NCBI GenBank assembly: GCA_029547025.1
Contig: JAKPQA010000212.1
Location: forward strand, 1-44,813
Reading direction: 5' to 3'
DNA length: 44,813 nucleotides
Source of the DNA: Armatimonadota bacterium
GTDB taxonomy: Bacteria; Armatimonadota; Zipacnadia; UBA1398; JAKPQA01
Below, piece after piece: positions 26,039-34,322 of this stretch. Both the position numbers and the translations under genes were made by a program. The notes beneath the pieces are model-generated. The model was not told the DNA's origin, did no database searches, and saw only the letters and a list, made by a program, of their open reading frames with translations. The stretch's first letter is position 1; each line of letters starts with the position of its first letter.

Positions 26039-26776
26039 CTACGCCCTCGCCGTGTAGGCGATCCGGGCGGCGAGCTGGGTCTGGGCCTCAACCGCGCCTG
26101 AAATGACCGCGCTCTGCTGAGCGATCATGCGGGCGAGCTGCTCGGCTTGGAGGGCCAGGTCGGCTGACCGGAGGCGCTCTTCGCCCTCGACCTTGTCTGT
26201 CTGCGCGTCCGCGATTCGGCGCCGCTCATCTTCTGTGCGCGGTGTGGCTGGCAACGACGAGAGCGCCGCCTCGGCGGACCGCACCTGACCGGCGGCCTCC
26301 TGCCGTTCGCGCTTGAGCTCGTGCTCCGCCGACGCGGAGGGCACGGTGCCGCCGTCACGGCTCTCGCCCTCGGCCTCCGCGGCGGAGGCCTCGCCGCTCG
26401 CGGCCTGCGTTGCCGGTGCGGTGGCGCCACCATGCGCGGCGGCGGTGTCAGTCCCCTGGTGACTCTCCCTCGGCTCGAGCCTGGCCTTCGCCTCACCCGC
26501 CACCGCCACAAGCCGCCCATCGCGCATCTCGAACCGGATGTCGATGTCCTCGGAGACGACCTCGTAGCCCTCGGCCAGTGCCCGCATCCGATAGCTGTTG
26601 AGATGACCGCGTTCGTGAGCAGAGACGTGAGCGACCGACAGACCCTCAGTGCAGTGCTCGGTCATCCCGTGGCCGTCGAAGGCCATCATCCCGTGCGCGG
26701 CCGGCTCAGCCATGGCCTGCCGCCACGCCGCGATCGTCGTCAACTGAGGGTAGGAGCCGATCCCACCAACGCGCAA
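26039..26776 (-). CDS. HExxH-containing protein related to the SprA-like putative metalloprotease family
   Basis: A 245-aa protein. Residues 54-58 are HERGH, followed by RALAEGYEVVSEDIDIRFEM and GRLVAVAGEAKARL. This order (HExxH, then a short beta segment with DGR/K..A..GE) resembles the SprA-related/CJM1_0395-type putative metalloprotease family. The middle (~95-145) is Ala/Glu/Ser-rich and disordered. The last ~100 residues form a charged coiled coil (EHELKRERQEAAGQVRSAEA, EGEERLRSADLALQAEQLAR). There is no signal peptide. The TTG start at 26776 follows GAGGT by 7 nt. It lies 95 nt after the DUF58 gene. Assignment is by motif resemblance only. Confidence 0.65.
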   Translation of the reverse strand: MRVGGIGSYPQLTTIAAWRQAMAEPAAHGMMAFDGHGMTEHCTEGLSVAHVSAHERGHLNSYRMRALAEGYEVVSEDIDIRFEMRDGRLVAVAGEAKARLEPRESHQGTDTAAAHGGATAPATQAASGEASAAEAEGESRDGGTVPSASAEHELKRERQEAAGQVRSAEAALSSLPATPRTEDERRRIADAQTDKVEGEERLRSADLALQAEQLARMIAQQSAVISGAVEAQTQLAARIAYTARA

Positions 26777-26871
26777 CGGTCACACCTCGCGCACACCTCT
26801 ACTACATCGGTTGTCGGCAGAGGGGGCGCGGAACTTGAGGGCGATCATCCCCACCCCCGCAGAACCCGCGC

Positions 26872-27759
26872 TCACCGCTGTGCGATGAGTCGCTGCTGCC
26901 TCAGTGAGCGGAGCACCAAATCGCTGACGGGTGTGGCAGTGGAGGCCAACACGTAGCTCGCGCCGTGGCTCATGCACCATGCACGAAGCTCGCCGCAGTA
27001 GGCGTCGACCGTCCGTTGGTAACGTCGCAGTAACCCGCCGCCGACCGTGACCTCCCTGGCGTCGCCCGTCTCGGAATCGACCAGCCGGAGGTCACCCACC
27101 AGGTCCGGCACCAGCTCGGTGCGATCGAGCACCTGGATGACACCCACATCGAACCCGCGCCCGAGAAGGGCTGAGAGCCCCGGGCCATAGCTGGAGGGGT
27201 CCAGGAAGTCCGAAAGAACAACGAGCAGCCCCGGACGCTTCATCCGCAGCGCGGCGGCCTTCATGCAGGCCGAGAGGCGCGTCGCGCCACCCGGTTCCAG
27301 GCGCTCCAGGTGCTCGAGAAGCCGGAACACGGACGCTCTGCCCCGGACCGGGCCGAATGTGGCATCCAGCTGCCACGAGAACGCGGCCACCATGACCCGA
27401 TCGAGGTTGCACAGGGCCACGTAGGCCAGCGCCGAAGCCACCTGCCTGGCGTAGCGGAACTTGGCGGGGCTGCCGAAACTCATCGACTCGCTCTGGTCGA
27501 TGAGCAGGTAGACGTTGAGATCCTCTTCCTCAACGAAGAGCTTGATGAACAGCCGGTCCAGCCGGCCGTAGAGGCACCAATCGATCCGCCGGAAGTCGTC
27601 GCCGGGCACGTAATCCCGGTAGTCGGCGAACTCAATGGACGTGCCTTGCTTCCTGCTCCGCTTCTCACCCTTCAGCGTCCCGCGGAACACCTTGCGGGTG
27701 AGCAGACAGAGGCGCTCGAGTTGAGACAGAAAGCCAGGGTCGAGAAGAGGCTCGGCCAT
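26872..27759 (-). CDS. DUF58 domain protein
   Basis: A 295-aa DUF58 protein with a vWA-like fold. The signature is complete: GTSIEFADYRDYVPGDDFRRIDWCLYGR, then LFIKLFVEEEDLNVYLLIDQSESM, where the DQSES stretch is a MIDAS-like metal site. It lacks membrane segments, so it is the soluble, adapter-like type. It starts 12 nt after the upstream MoxR ATPase stop, the standard MoxR-DUF58 pairing seen in operons that mature or assemble other proteins. No vWA-BatA/BatB or transglutaminase-like gene follows; the HExxH protein lies next instead. Confidence 0.92.
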   Translation of the reverse strand: MAEPLLDPGFLSQLERLCLLTRKVFRGTLKGEKRSRKQGTSIEFADYRDYVPGDDFRRIDWCLYGRLDRLFIKLFVEEEDLNVYLLIDQSESMSFGSPAKFRYARQVASALAYVALCNLDRVMVAAFSWQLDATFGPVRGRASVFRLLEHLERLEPGGATRLSACMKAAALRMKRPGLLVVLSDFLDPSSYGPGLSALLGRGFDVGVIQVLDRTELVPDLVGDLRLVDSETGDAREVTVGGGLLRRYQRTVDAYCGELRAWCMSHGASYVLASTATPVSDLVLRSLRQQRLIAQR

Positions 27760-27771
27760 GCTCCGTCCCCG

Positions 27772-28839
<1,068 letters not shown>

Positions 28840-28862
28840 CCATCCCGCCCCCTTGCGCGGCG

Positions 28863-28891
28863 ATTATCGCAGTGGGTCGGTTGGGCGTCAA
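28863..28891 (-). promoter_or_regulatory. Strong sigma70-type promoter of the moxR-DUF58 operon
   Basis: Minus strand TTGACG (28891-28886), 17-bp spacer, then TGC-GATAAT, an extended -10 (hexamer 28868-28863). Predicted start near 28856 gives a ~17-nt leader that just holds the AAGGGGG ribosome site before the TTG. Confidence 0.75.
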
Positions 28892-28898
28892 CGAGACG

Positions 28899-28972
28899 AC
28901 TCCATGGCAGCGGGACAGCCATACAGATCCATCCCTATCAGCGTATGGAGGAACAGGGCCGCCCCATGGAGT
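28899..28972. repeat. Nested inverted repeats in the moxR/lipoprotein divergent region
   Basis: An outer pair ACTCCATGG (28899-28907) / CCATGGAGT (28964-28972) encloses an inner pair CCATAC (28919-28924) / GTATGG (28943-28948). The RNA could fold as a long stem-loop; as DNA it could be an operator upstream of both divergent promoters. Confidence 0.45.
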
Positions 28973-29011
28973 AACACGGAAAACATAGCCGATGCGGGCG
29001 CTTTCGTCCCT

Positions 29012-29119
29012 TGTCGGCAACGCGACCGCGTGATCGAGTCTGGAGGAAGGCGTTCTTGCGGCGCGAAGGCCACTTGTGATATAGTGTCGGCAACGCGACC
29101 GCGTGATCGAGTCTGGAGG
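29012..29119 (+). repeat. Perfect 35-bp direct repeat, two copies
   Basis: Copies at 29012-29046 and 29085-29119, period 73 bp, both beginning TGTCGGCAACGCGACCGCGT and ending in TCTGGAGG. The second copy provides the GGAGG ribosome site of the lipoprotein gene and holds the predicted transcription start. The first copy ends with the same GGAGG but no gene follows it. Confidence 0.9.
29056..29085 (+). promoter_or_regulatory. Promoter of the small lipoprotein/pseudopilin genes
   Basis: TTGCGG (29056-29061), 18-bp spacer, then TGA-TATAGT (hexamer 29080-29085), an extended -10. Predicted start near 29092 lies inside the second copy of the 35-bp direct repeat. Confidence 0.6.
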
Positions 29120-29128
29120 GACTGTGTG

Positions 29129-29371
29129 ATGAGGTGCTTGTGGCTGCTCATGCTGAGCGGCGCGCTCTGTCTGGCGCTCATCGGATGCAAGAAGGGCGGT
29201 GATGCCCAGAGCGGGCCGACAGACGCGATGCTCGAGACGAAGGCGAAAATGCAGCAGCAGTACGCGGGGAAGCGTGGCCCGATGGCTGGAGTCGAGGGCG
29301 GTGCAGGGGGTATGAAGGCCAAGATGGGCCAGACGGCCGGCCCAACGGCATCGACGACCGGAGACGAGTAG
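29129..29371 (+). CDS. Small hypothetical lipoprotein
   Basis: An 80-aa protein. LLMLSGALCLALIG precedes Cys20 (lipobox LIGC). The mature part is short, Lys/Gly/Met-rich and low-complexity (KKGGDAQSGPTD, MLETKAKMQQQYAGK, GGAGGMKAKMGQTAG). No domain is seen. The ATG at 29129 lies 8 nt after GGAGGG; a GTG three bases earlier is possible. It sits 83 nt before the pseudopilin gene behind a shared promoter. Such short Gly-rich lipoproteins often precede pseudopilins in this group of bacteria, but no function is known. Confidence 0.75.
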   Translation: MRCLWLLMLSGALCLALIGCKKGGDAQSGPTDAMLETKAKMQQQYAGKRGPMAGVEGGAGGMKAKMGQTAGPTASTTGDE

Positions 29372-29454
29372 CCGGCTGGTCAGGCGAGCGACTCGGACCT
29401 AGCGCAGTCGGTCGACGACTGTGCGATGCCACGAGAGACGAGGTGTGAGTGAGT

Positions 29455-30198
29455 ATGCGTTCGCGGCATGGATTCACGCTGATTGAGCTTCTGGTCGTAA
29501 TCGCGATCATCGCCATTCTGGCGGCCATTCTGTTCCCTGTCTTTGCCAAGGCGCGCGAGAAGGCGCGTCAGTCCTCATGCGCGTCGAACCTGAAACAGCT
29601 TGTGCTCGCCTTCATGCAGTATAAGACCGACTACGATGAGAAGTTCTGCCTGACGTGCTGGACGCCGACGGTAAACCAGGCGGGGTGCTCCCCGTGGCCC
29701 CAGGCGTGGCCCAACTGCATCTACCCGTACTGCAAGAACCAGCAGATCTTCGTGTGCCCCAGCAACAGCGGTGCCTGCATGATGCCGGGGGCCTATGCGC
29801 CGAACTCACCCGGGTCCGTGTGGGACAACGGGGCGGGCACCAACTACGGCATCGCCGAGGAGTTCTTCTCCTACAGCGGAGGAATGCCGGACGCGAAGCT
29901 CAGTGCGCCGGCCGAGACGCTGTTCATCGCCGATTCCCGCTGCAACTGGATCGGCGGCTACTGGAGCGCGGCAAACCGCTCGGCACTCACGCGTGTGGCC
30001 ATGGCCAAGCGCGGATCCGGGTCATCCGCGGCGTGCTGCAACGGGAACGTCTGGGACGCGGCATCCGAGAACGCGACCCTGCACAACGGCGGGTCGAACC
30101 TCGGTTTCGCTGACGGTCACGTGAAGTGGATGAAGGGTGCGGCCATCAAGACGGTATCGGGCGGCGGCTCAATCCGGTACTACCCGAACGAGTGGTAG
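29455..30198 (+). CDS. Type II pseudopilin-like protein (DUF1559-like, H-X9-DG type)
   Basis: A 247-aa protein with a class III prepilin leader: RSRHG followed by [20 protein letters not shown]. Cleavage is expected after Gly6 and Glu at mature position 5 is present. The next block [16 protein letters not shown] is typical of Armatimonadota prepilin-like proteins. The C-terminal domain has the H-X9-DG motif (His, NGGSNLGFA, Asp-Gly). Eleven cysteines are spread over the mature domain (FCLTC, NCIYPYC, AACCNG), suggesting disulfides outside the cell. Start is the ATG at 29455 (GAGGT ten nt upstream) or a GTG at 29449. Export machinery for it may include the PilB ATPase at 43.6 kb. Confidence 0.88.
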   Translation: MRSRHGFTLIELLVVIAIIAILAAILFPVFAKAREKARQSSCASNLKQLVLAFMQYKTDYDEKFCLTCWTPTVNQAGCSPWPQAWPNCIYPYCKNQQIFVCPSNSGACMMPGAYAPNSPGSVWDNGAGTNYGIAEEFFSYSGGMPDAKLSAPAETLFIADSRCNWIGGYWSAANRSALTRVAMAKRGSGSSAACCNGNVWDAASENATLHNGGSNLGFADGHVKWMKGAAIKTVSGGGSIRYYPNEW

Positions 30199-30243
30199 TC
30201 TGGACTCGATCAGGCACTGAGACACAGACACGAGCAGGGAAGG

Positions 30244-30281
30244 GCGAGGCGCAGTGGCCGCGCGAAGCTGCTGCGCCTCGC
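30244..30281. other. 11-bp inverted repeat downstream of the pseudopilin gene
   Basis: GCGAGGCGCAG (30244-30254) and CTGCGCCTCGC (30271-30281) form a perfect 11-bp stem with a 16-nt loop, 46 nt after the pseudopilin stop. No T run follows. It may protect the 3' end or assist termination. Confidence 0.5.
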
Positions 30282-30375
30282 GCGCGGTTGAGAGCCACTG
30301 CCGCGTAGGGGAGCATCGGCGGCGACCCAAGCCCGGCCGGCGCGCGAAAGGCCCATACCCCGCACCGCTCTGTCG

Positions 30376-30438
30376 GGTGGAGTGGCCGCGCAGGGGTGCG
30401 CCCGAAGGGCGCGTCGGTCGAGCGTCCCACTCAACACC
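30376..30438 (+). ncRNA. Candidate structured RNA element
   Basis: An outer stem pairs GGTGGAGTGG (30376-30385) with CCACTC-AA-CACC (30427-30438), ten pairs with a 2-nt bulge. Inside lies the perfect hairpin GCGCCC-GAA-GGGCGC (30398-30412). The arrangement is compact and closed. No known riboswitch is recognised. Confidence 0.3.
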
Positions 30439-30782
30439 TCTTACCCCACCGGGACGGTCGGCCTGCGGCCTGCGGCGGAACAGGGCAATCTGGGGACCCA
30501 CCCAGCTCGCACTCGAGAGCGAAACGGCCCTGCCCTGTGCTTCTTTGGGCGTCCGCCTCGCCGGGCCATGGTGTATATTGTCTCCTTCTGCGGAGGCCTG
30601 CCTTCGATGACATACGCTCCGGGTCTGGCCCATATGCCTCCCCGCCGCCGGGCAGTGCTGTTCAGGCACTGCGCAACGAAGATTGCCTGGCCGCCATGGT
30701 CATGGCGCCGGGCGGCCTACCAGGTCTTCGCCCCCTGAGCGGCGCTCAACTCTCGAGACGCACTGAAGGAGTGCACTGCGCG

Positions 30783-31703
30783 ATGAAGCAGGACCTCTTG
30801 ACCATTCTGGACCTCGGCAAGGACCTCGTTGAGGAGATCCTCGACCTGGCGGTCGACATGAAGACACATCGTGGGGCGCCCGCACATCGGTCGATCCTCG
30901 GCGGGAAGTCGGTGGCGACCATCTACGAGAAGCCATCGACGCGAACCAAGCTGTCGTTCGCTGTTGGGATCTATGAGCTGGGCGGGAACGCCATCGAGCT
31001 CACCGCGTCGGGGAGCCAGCTCAGCCGGGGGGAGACCTATGCCGACACCGGACACGTGCTCGAGCGGTACGTCCATGGCGTCGTGTTCCGCGCACTGAAG
31101 CACGAGGCGGTGTGCGAGCTGGCCGCCGCGTGCGGCGTGCCCGTCATCAACGCGTTGAGCGACCAGCATCATCCGTGCCAGATTCTGGGCGACCTCATGA
31201 CCGTTCAGGAGCGATTCGGTCGCCTGCACGGCGTCGAAATCGCCTTCGTTGGCAACGGCAGCAACATCGTGCACTCCCTGATGTGCGGGGTCGCCGTGCT
31301 GGGACTGAAGCTCCGGGTGGCAACGCCTCCCTCGGCCACGCCGCTGGACTCGGTGAAGGAGTTGGTTGCCCCGGTCGCACAGGCTTCCGGTGCGGTCATC
31401 GAGTACGGGGTCGACCCCATCGCCATGGTCACCGGGGCCGATGTGGTCTACACGGACGTCTGGTTCGACATGGGAAAGGACCATGAGCGGGACGCCCGAC
31501 TCCACGAGTACCGGCCGTACCAGCTTGACGACGCTCTGCTGGCCCACGCGAAGCCGACGGCGGTGGTGATGCACTGTCTGCCCGCCATGCGCGGGGAGGA
31601 GATCACCAACGAGGTGATGGACGGTCCCCAGTCCATCGTGTTCGACCAGGCCGAGAACCGCCTGCACGTCCAAAAGGCGATCATGGCTAAGCTGCTCGTC
31701 TAG
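30783..31703 (+). CDS. argF: Ornithine carbamoyltransferase (or close paralogue)
   Basis: A 306-aa transcarbamylase that would join carbamoyl phosphate and ornithine to make citrulline. Carbamoyl-phosphate loop is EKPSTRTKLSF (residues 49-59); Arg54 is kept but the usual second Arg is Lys56. HHPCQILGDLMT is present, and HCLP at 264-267 is standard. The ornithine loop reads DVWFDMGKD (225-233), where OTC normally has SMG, so Ser is replaced by Asp229. Length matches OTC. The ATG at 30783 follows GAAGGAG. A cyclase-family gene starts 32 nt downstream. No other arginine gene is nearby, so a catabolic or altered-substrate role is possible. Confidence 0.85.
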   Translation: MKQDLLTILDLGKDLVEEILDLAVDMKTHRGAPAHRSILGGKSVATIYEKPSTRTKLSFAVGIYELGGNAIELTASGSQLSRGETYADTGHVLERYVHGVVFRALKHEAVCELAAACGVPVINALSDQHHPCQILGDLMTVQERFGRLHGVEIAFVGNGSNIVHSLMCGVAVLGLKLRVATPPSATPLDSVKELVAPVAQASGAVIEYGVDPIAMVTGADVVYTDVWFDMGKDHERDARLHEYRPYQLDDALLAHAKPTAVVMHCLPAMRGEEITNEVMDGPQSIVFDQAENRLHVQKAIMAKLLV

Positions 31704-31735
31704 CTCGAGCTGGACTGATCCGCGGAGGGCGGGTG

Positions 31736-32368
31736 GTGGCCTTGGCGGAGCTGATCGACATCTCGGTCGCGATCCATCCGCGCATGCACGTATGGCCCGG
31801 GGACCCCCCAGTGCGGGTGGACCGAGTGGCCTCGCTGGCCGATGGGGACTCGTGCAACCTCTCGCGCCTGGAGCTGTGCGCGCACACGGGCACGCACATC
31901 GACGCGCCGCTCCACTTCGTCCGCGGCGGCGCGCCGGTGGATCAGCTTCCGCTCGACGCCTTCGTCGGGCCCGCGCGCGTGGTCCGCGTCGCCGATGGTG
32001 CCGCGATCGGTGAGGACGACATCCAAGCCTCCGCCGTACGGGAAGGCGAACGCATCCTGTTCCGCACCGCGAACTCGGAGCGTTGGGCCGGCCCGGGGTT
32101 CCTCACCGACTTCGTAGCGTTCACCGATGAGGCCGCTCGACTGCTGGCGTCCCTACGCCCCCGGCTCGTCGGCATTGACTATCTCTCCGTTCAGCCATTC
32201 CACGCGGACACCGCCGGGGTGCACGAGGCTCTGCTTGGCGCGGAGATCGTGGTGCTGGAGGGGCTGAACCTGGCGGGCGTGCAGCCCGGCGAGTACGAGC
32301 TGATCTGCACGCCACTGCTCATCGCGGGGTGCGAGGGCGCACCGGCCCGGGCACTGCTCCGCCGTTAG
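31736..32368 (+). CDS. Cyclase family (kynurenine formamidase-like) amidohydrolase
   Basis: A 210-aa metal-dependent hydrolase of the Cyclase/KynB family. The metal signature HTGTHIDAPLHF is intact, and LVGIDYLSVQPF with HEALLGAEIVVLEGLNL completes the family pattern. Members open amide or lactone bonds in formylkynurenine, isatin and other substrates. Two GTG codons compete; 31736 lies 6 nt after GGAGGG and is preferred to 31733. It stands between the carbamoyltransferase (32 nt gap) and KDPG aldolase (66 nt gap), suggesting a common transcript. The substrate is unknown. Confidence 0.85.
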   Translation: MALAELIDISVAIHPRMHVWPGDPPVRVDRVASLADGDSCNLSRLELCAHTGTHIDAPLHFVRGGAPVDQLPLDAFVGPARVVRVADGAAIGEDDIQASAVREGERILFRTANSERWAGPGFLTDFVAFTDEAARLLASLRPRLVGIDYLSVQPFHADTAGVHEALLGAEIVVLEGLNLAGVQPGEYELICTPLLIAGCEGAPARALLRR

Positions 32369-32404
32369 GGCCCCACGGCTGGAGGGCGGCGCCTGACGCT
32401 CGGC

Positions 32405-32432
32405 GAACCGCCTCGACGCGAGGAGGCGGTTC
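32405..32432 (+). promoter_or_regulatory. 28-bp palindrome covering the KDPG aldolase ribosome site
   Basis: GAACCGCCTC (32405-32414) and GAGGCGGTTC (32423-32432) are perfect 10-bp inverted arms around an 8-nt loop, ending 2 nt before the ATG. The AGGAGG ribosome site (32421-32426) lies partly in the second arm. It could be an RNA hairpin blocking translation or a DNA operator. Confidence 0.6.
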
Positions 32433-32434
32433 CC

Positions 32435-33088
32435 ATGCGAGACCGGCAAAGCACGCTGCGTCGCATCCTGGACTCGGGCATTGTGGCCGTGATGCGCGCC
32501 CGCAGCAGCGAGCACCTCATCGGTGTGGCCGACGCGATCCGGGCAGGCGGAGTTGACTGCATCGAGGTCACGATGACGACGCCGAACGCCTTGGGCATCA
32601 TCGAGCAGACCGCCCGGACATTTGGTGACGACGCCGTCATCGGCGTCGGTACGGTGCTCGATGCAGAGTCCGCCCGAGCCGCCATCTTGGCCGGCGCCCA
32701 GTTCATCGTCGCACCCACCCTGAATCCCGACGTGATCCGCATGGCCCATCGGTACGACAAGGCGGTGATCCCGGGTGCATTCACGCCGACCGAGATTCTG
32801 ACAGCATGGGAGAACGGCGCAGACTTGGTGAAGGTGTTCCCGGCTGGCCGGCTGGGCCCGGAGTTCTTCAGGGACATGCAGGGCCCACTGCCCCAGGTCA
32901 AGCTGGTACCGACGGGCGGCGTGGACCTGACCACGGCCGAGGACTTCATCCGTTGCGGTGCTGCGGCCTTGTGCGTCGGCACGGCCATGACGCCGAAGGA
33001 TGCCGTGGCCAGTGGCCGACTCGATGTCGTCACCGACCTGGCGGCGCAGTTCGTGGCCGCCGTGAAGCGCGGTCGGGGCCTGGCATAG
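32435..33088 (+). CDS. eda: 2-keto-3-deoxy-6-phosphogluconate aldolase
   Basis: A 217-aa class I aldolase that splits KDPG into pyruvate and glyceraldehyde 3-phosphate. Schiff-base Lys133 lies in LVKVFPA, the same number as in E. coli Eda. Glu44 is in IEVTMTTP; the Arg that normally lies four residues after it is Thr48 here. VGTVLDAE, APTLNPDVI and LVPTGGV (phosphate site) are present. AGGAGG lies 8 nt before the ATG within a palindrome. KDG kinase follows after 56 nt, the classic lower hexuronate/Entner-Doudoroff pair. KDPGal or another 2-keto-3-deoxy sugar acid remains possible given the Arg-to-Thr change. Confidence 0.92.
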   Translation: MRDRQSTLRRILDSGIVAVMRARSSEHLIGVADAIRAGGVDCIEVTMTTPNALGIIEQTARTFGDDAVIGVGTVLDAESARAAILAGAQFIVAPTLNPDVIRMAHRYDKAVIPGAFTPTEILTAWENGADLVKVFPAGRLGPEFFRDMQGPLPQVKLVPTGGVDLTTAEDFIRCGAAALCVGTAMTPKDAVASGRLDVVTDLAAQFVAAVKRGRGLA

Positions 33089-33144
33089 ACAGCCGTGGCG
33101 CCCCGGGAGAGCGTGTGGCCCCTTCGCGGTAGGAGGACGATCAG

Positions 33145-34176
33145 ATGCCTCGGGTAGTGACCTTTGGTGAGATCATGATGCGTCTGGCGACCAAGCGCTT
33201 CGAACGCTTCGTCCAGGCAAGCGAACTGGAGGTCAGCTTCTGTGGCGGCGAGGCCAATGTGGCGGTGAGCCTGGCTGCCTTCGGTGTGGACGCACGCTTC
33301 GTCACCGCGTTGCCTGCCAACCCCCTGGGCGATGCATGTCTCAACTACGTCCGGCGTTTTGGGGTCGATACCTCGTGCATCGTCCGCCAGGGGAAGCGGC
33401 TGGGCGTGTACTACCTCGAGACGGGCGCGGTGCAGCGTGCCTCACAGGTGATTTACGACCGGGCGGGCTCGTCCATGGCCGAGGTGAAGCGCGGCGACAT
33501 CGACTGGGAGGCGGCTCTTGATGGCGCCCACTGGTTCCACTGGACAGGGATCACGCCGGCCATCAGCGCCTCGGCGGCCGACGTGTGCCTCGAGGGCATC
33601 GAAGCAGCCAAAGCCAAGGGGCTCACCGTATCGGCCGATCTGAACTTCCGCAGGAAGCTCTGGGGCTGGGGCAAGTCGGCCGGCGAAGTCATGCCGGATC
33701 TGGTGAGGCACTGCGATGTGGTGGTCGGAAACGAAGAGGACGCGGAGATGGTGTTCGGAATCCGCGCGCCGGGCTCCGACGTCAGCGCCGGCCATGTCGA
33801 GGCGGCGTCGTACCGCCACGTGGCTGAGCAGCTGACCGCGCGGTTCCCTGCACTGACCCATGTGGCGATCACGCTGCGGGGCAGCCTCAGTGCCAGCCAC
33901 AACACATGGTCGGGCGTGCTCTTCACCGGGGGCGCCATGTTCGCCGGCCCTCAGTACGACATCATGCCGATCGTGGACCGTGTGGGGGGCGGGGACTCCT
34001 TCTGTGGCGGGCTGATCTACGCGATGCTGTCAGGGAAACCGCCCCAGGAGGCCATCGACTTCGCCGTGGCGGCGAGTTGCCTCAAACACACGATCCATGG
34101 CGACTTCAACCTGGTCACCATCGCCGAGGTCGAGAGCCTGCTGAATAACGGGGGCGGCGGCCGGGTACAACGCTGA
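33145..34176 (+). CDS. kdgK: 2-keto-3-deoxygluconate kinase (PfkB family)
   Basis: A 343-aa sugar kinase that phosphorylates KDG with ATP to give KDPG, the substrate of the preceding aldolase. It opens with VVTFGEIMMRLATKRFERFVQA, typical of KDG kinases, then FCGGEANVAVSLA. The substrate region has GVYYLETGAVQRASQVIYDRAGSS. The PfkB signature ends in DRVGGGDSFCGGL, with catalytic Asp284. AGGAGGA lies 7 nt before the ATG. The pairing with eda gives strong context. It ends in a convergent gap with the CBM9/DUF4091-like gene. Confidence 0.93.
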   Translation: MPRVVTFGEIMMRLATKRFERFVQASELEVSFCGGEANVAVSLAAFGVDARFVTALPANPLGDACLNYVRRFGVDTSCIVRQGKRLGVYYLETGAVQRASQVIYDRAGSSMAEVKRGDIDWEAALDGAHWFHWTGITPAISASAADVCLEGIEAAKAKGLTVSADLNFRRKLWGWGKSAGEVMPDLVRHCDVVVGNEEDAEMVFGIRAPGSDVSAGHVEAASYRHVAEQLTARFPALTHVAITLRGSLSASHNTWSGVLFTGGAMFAGPQYDIMPIVDRVGGGDSFCGGLIYAMLSGKPPQEAIDFAVAASCLKHTIHGDFNLVTIAEVESLLNNGGGGRVQR

Positions 34177-34224
34177 CGCGACTGGGCGCTCCCGTGCGTG
34201 ACCATTGGGCGCGCGTGTCCCCTG

Positions 34225-34246
34225 CCCTGAGCCGGTCGAAGGACTC
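34225..34246. repeat. REP-like CCCTGAGC..GTCGAAGGA element
   Basis: CCCTGAGC-CG-GTCGAAGGA resembles the dispersed palindromic element CCCTGAGCxxGTCGAAGGG found between genes in many bacterial genomes; antisense translation gives the telltale SFDRLRAG. It lies in the convergent gap after kdgK, a usual place. Only one copy is in the window. Confidence 0.5.
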
Positions 34247-34322
34247 GGCCGGCCGCATGGCCGACGAATCGCACCCGAACGCGGCCTCGCGCGGCCTTCG
34301 GACGGGCCCCTGACCGGCCCGG

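Larger units (their letters stand above)
30199..30782. other. 584-bp intergenic region, no gene seen
   Basis: Frames on both strands are open but read as Arg/Pro/Ala-rich noise with no family resemblance. The stretch is rich in GC inverted repeats (two listed separately). A TATATT at 30574-30579 is the only promoter-like hexamer before the carbamoyltransferase gene, and no -35 is properly spaced. Confidence 0.5.

Noticed and set aside
26321-26956. 211-aa plus-strand frame overlapping the HExxH protein and the DUF58 end
   Set aside because: No family motif, Arg/His-rich, and it covers two better supported minus-strand genes.
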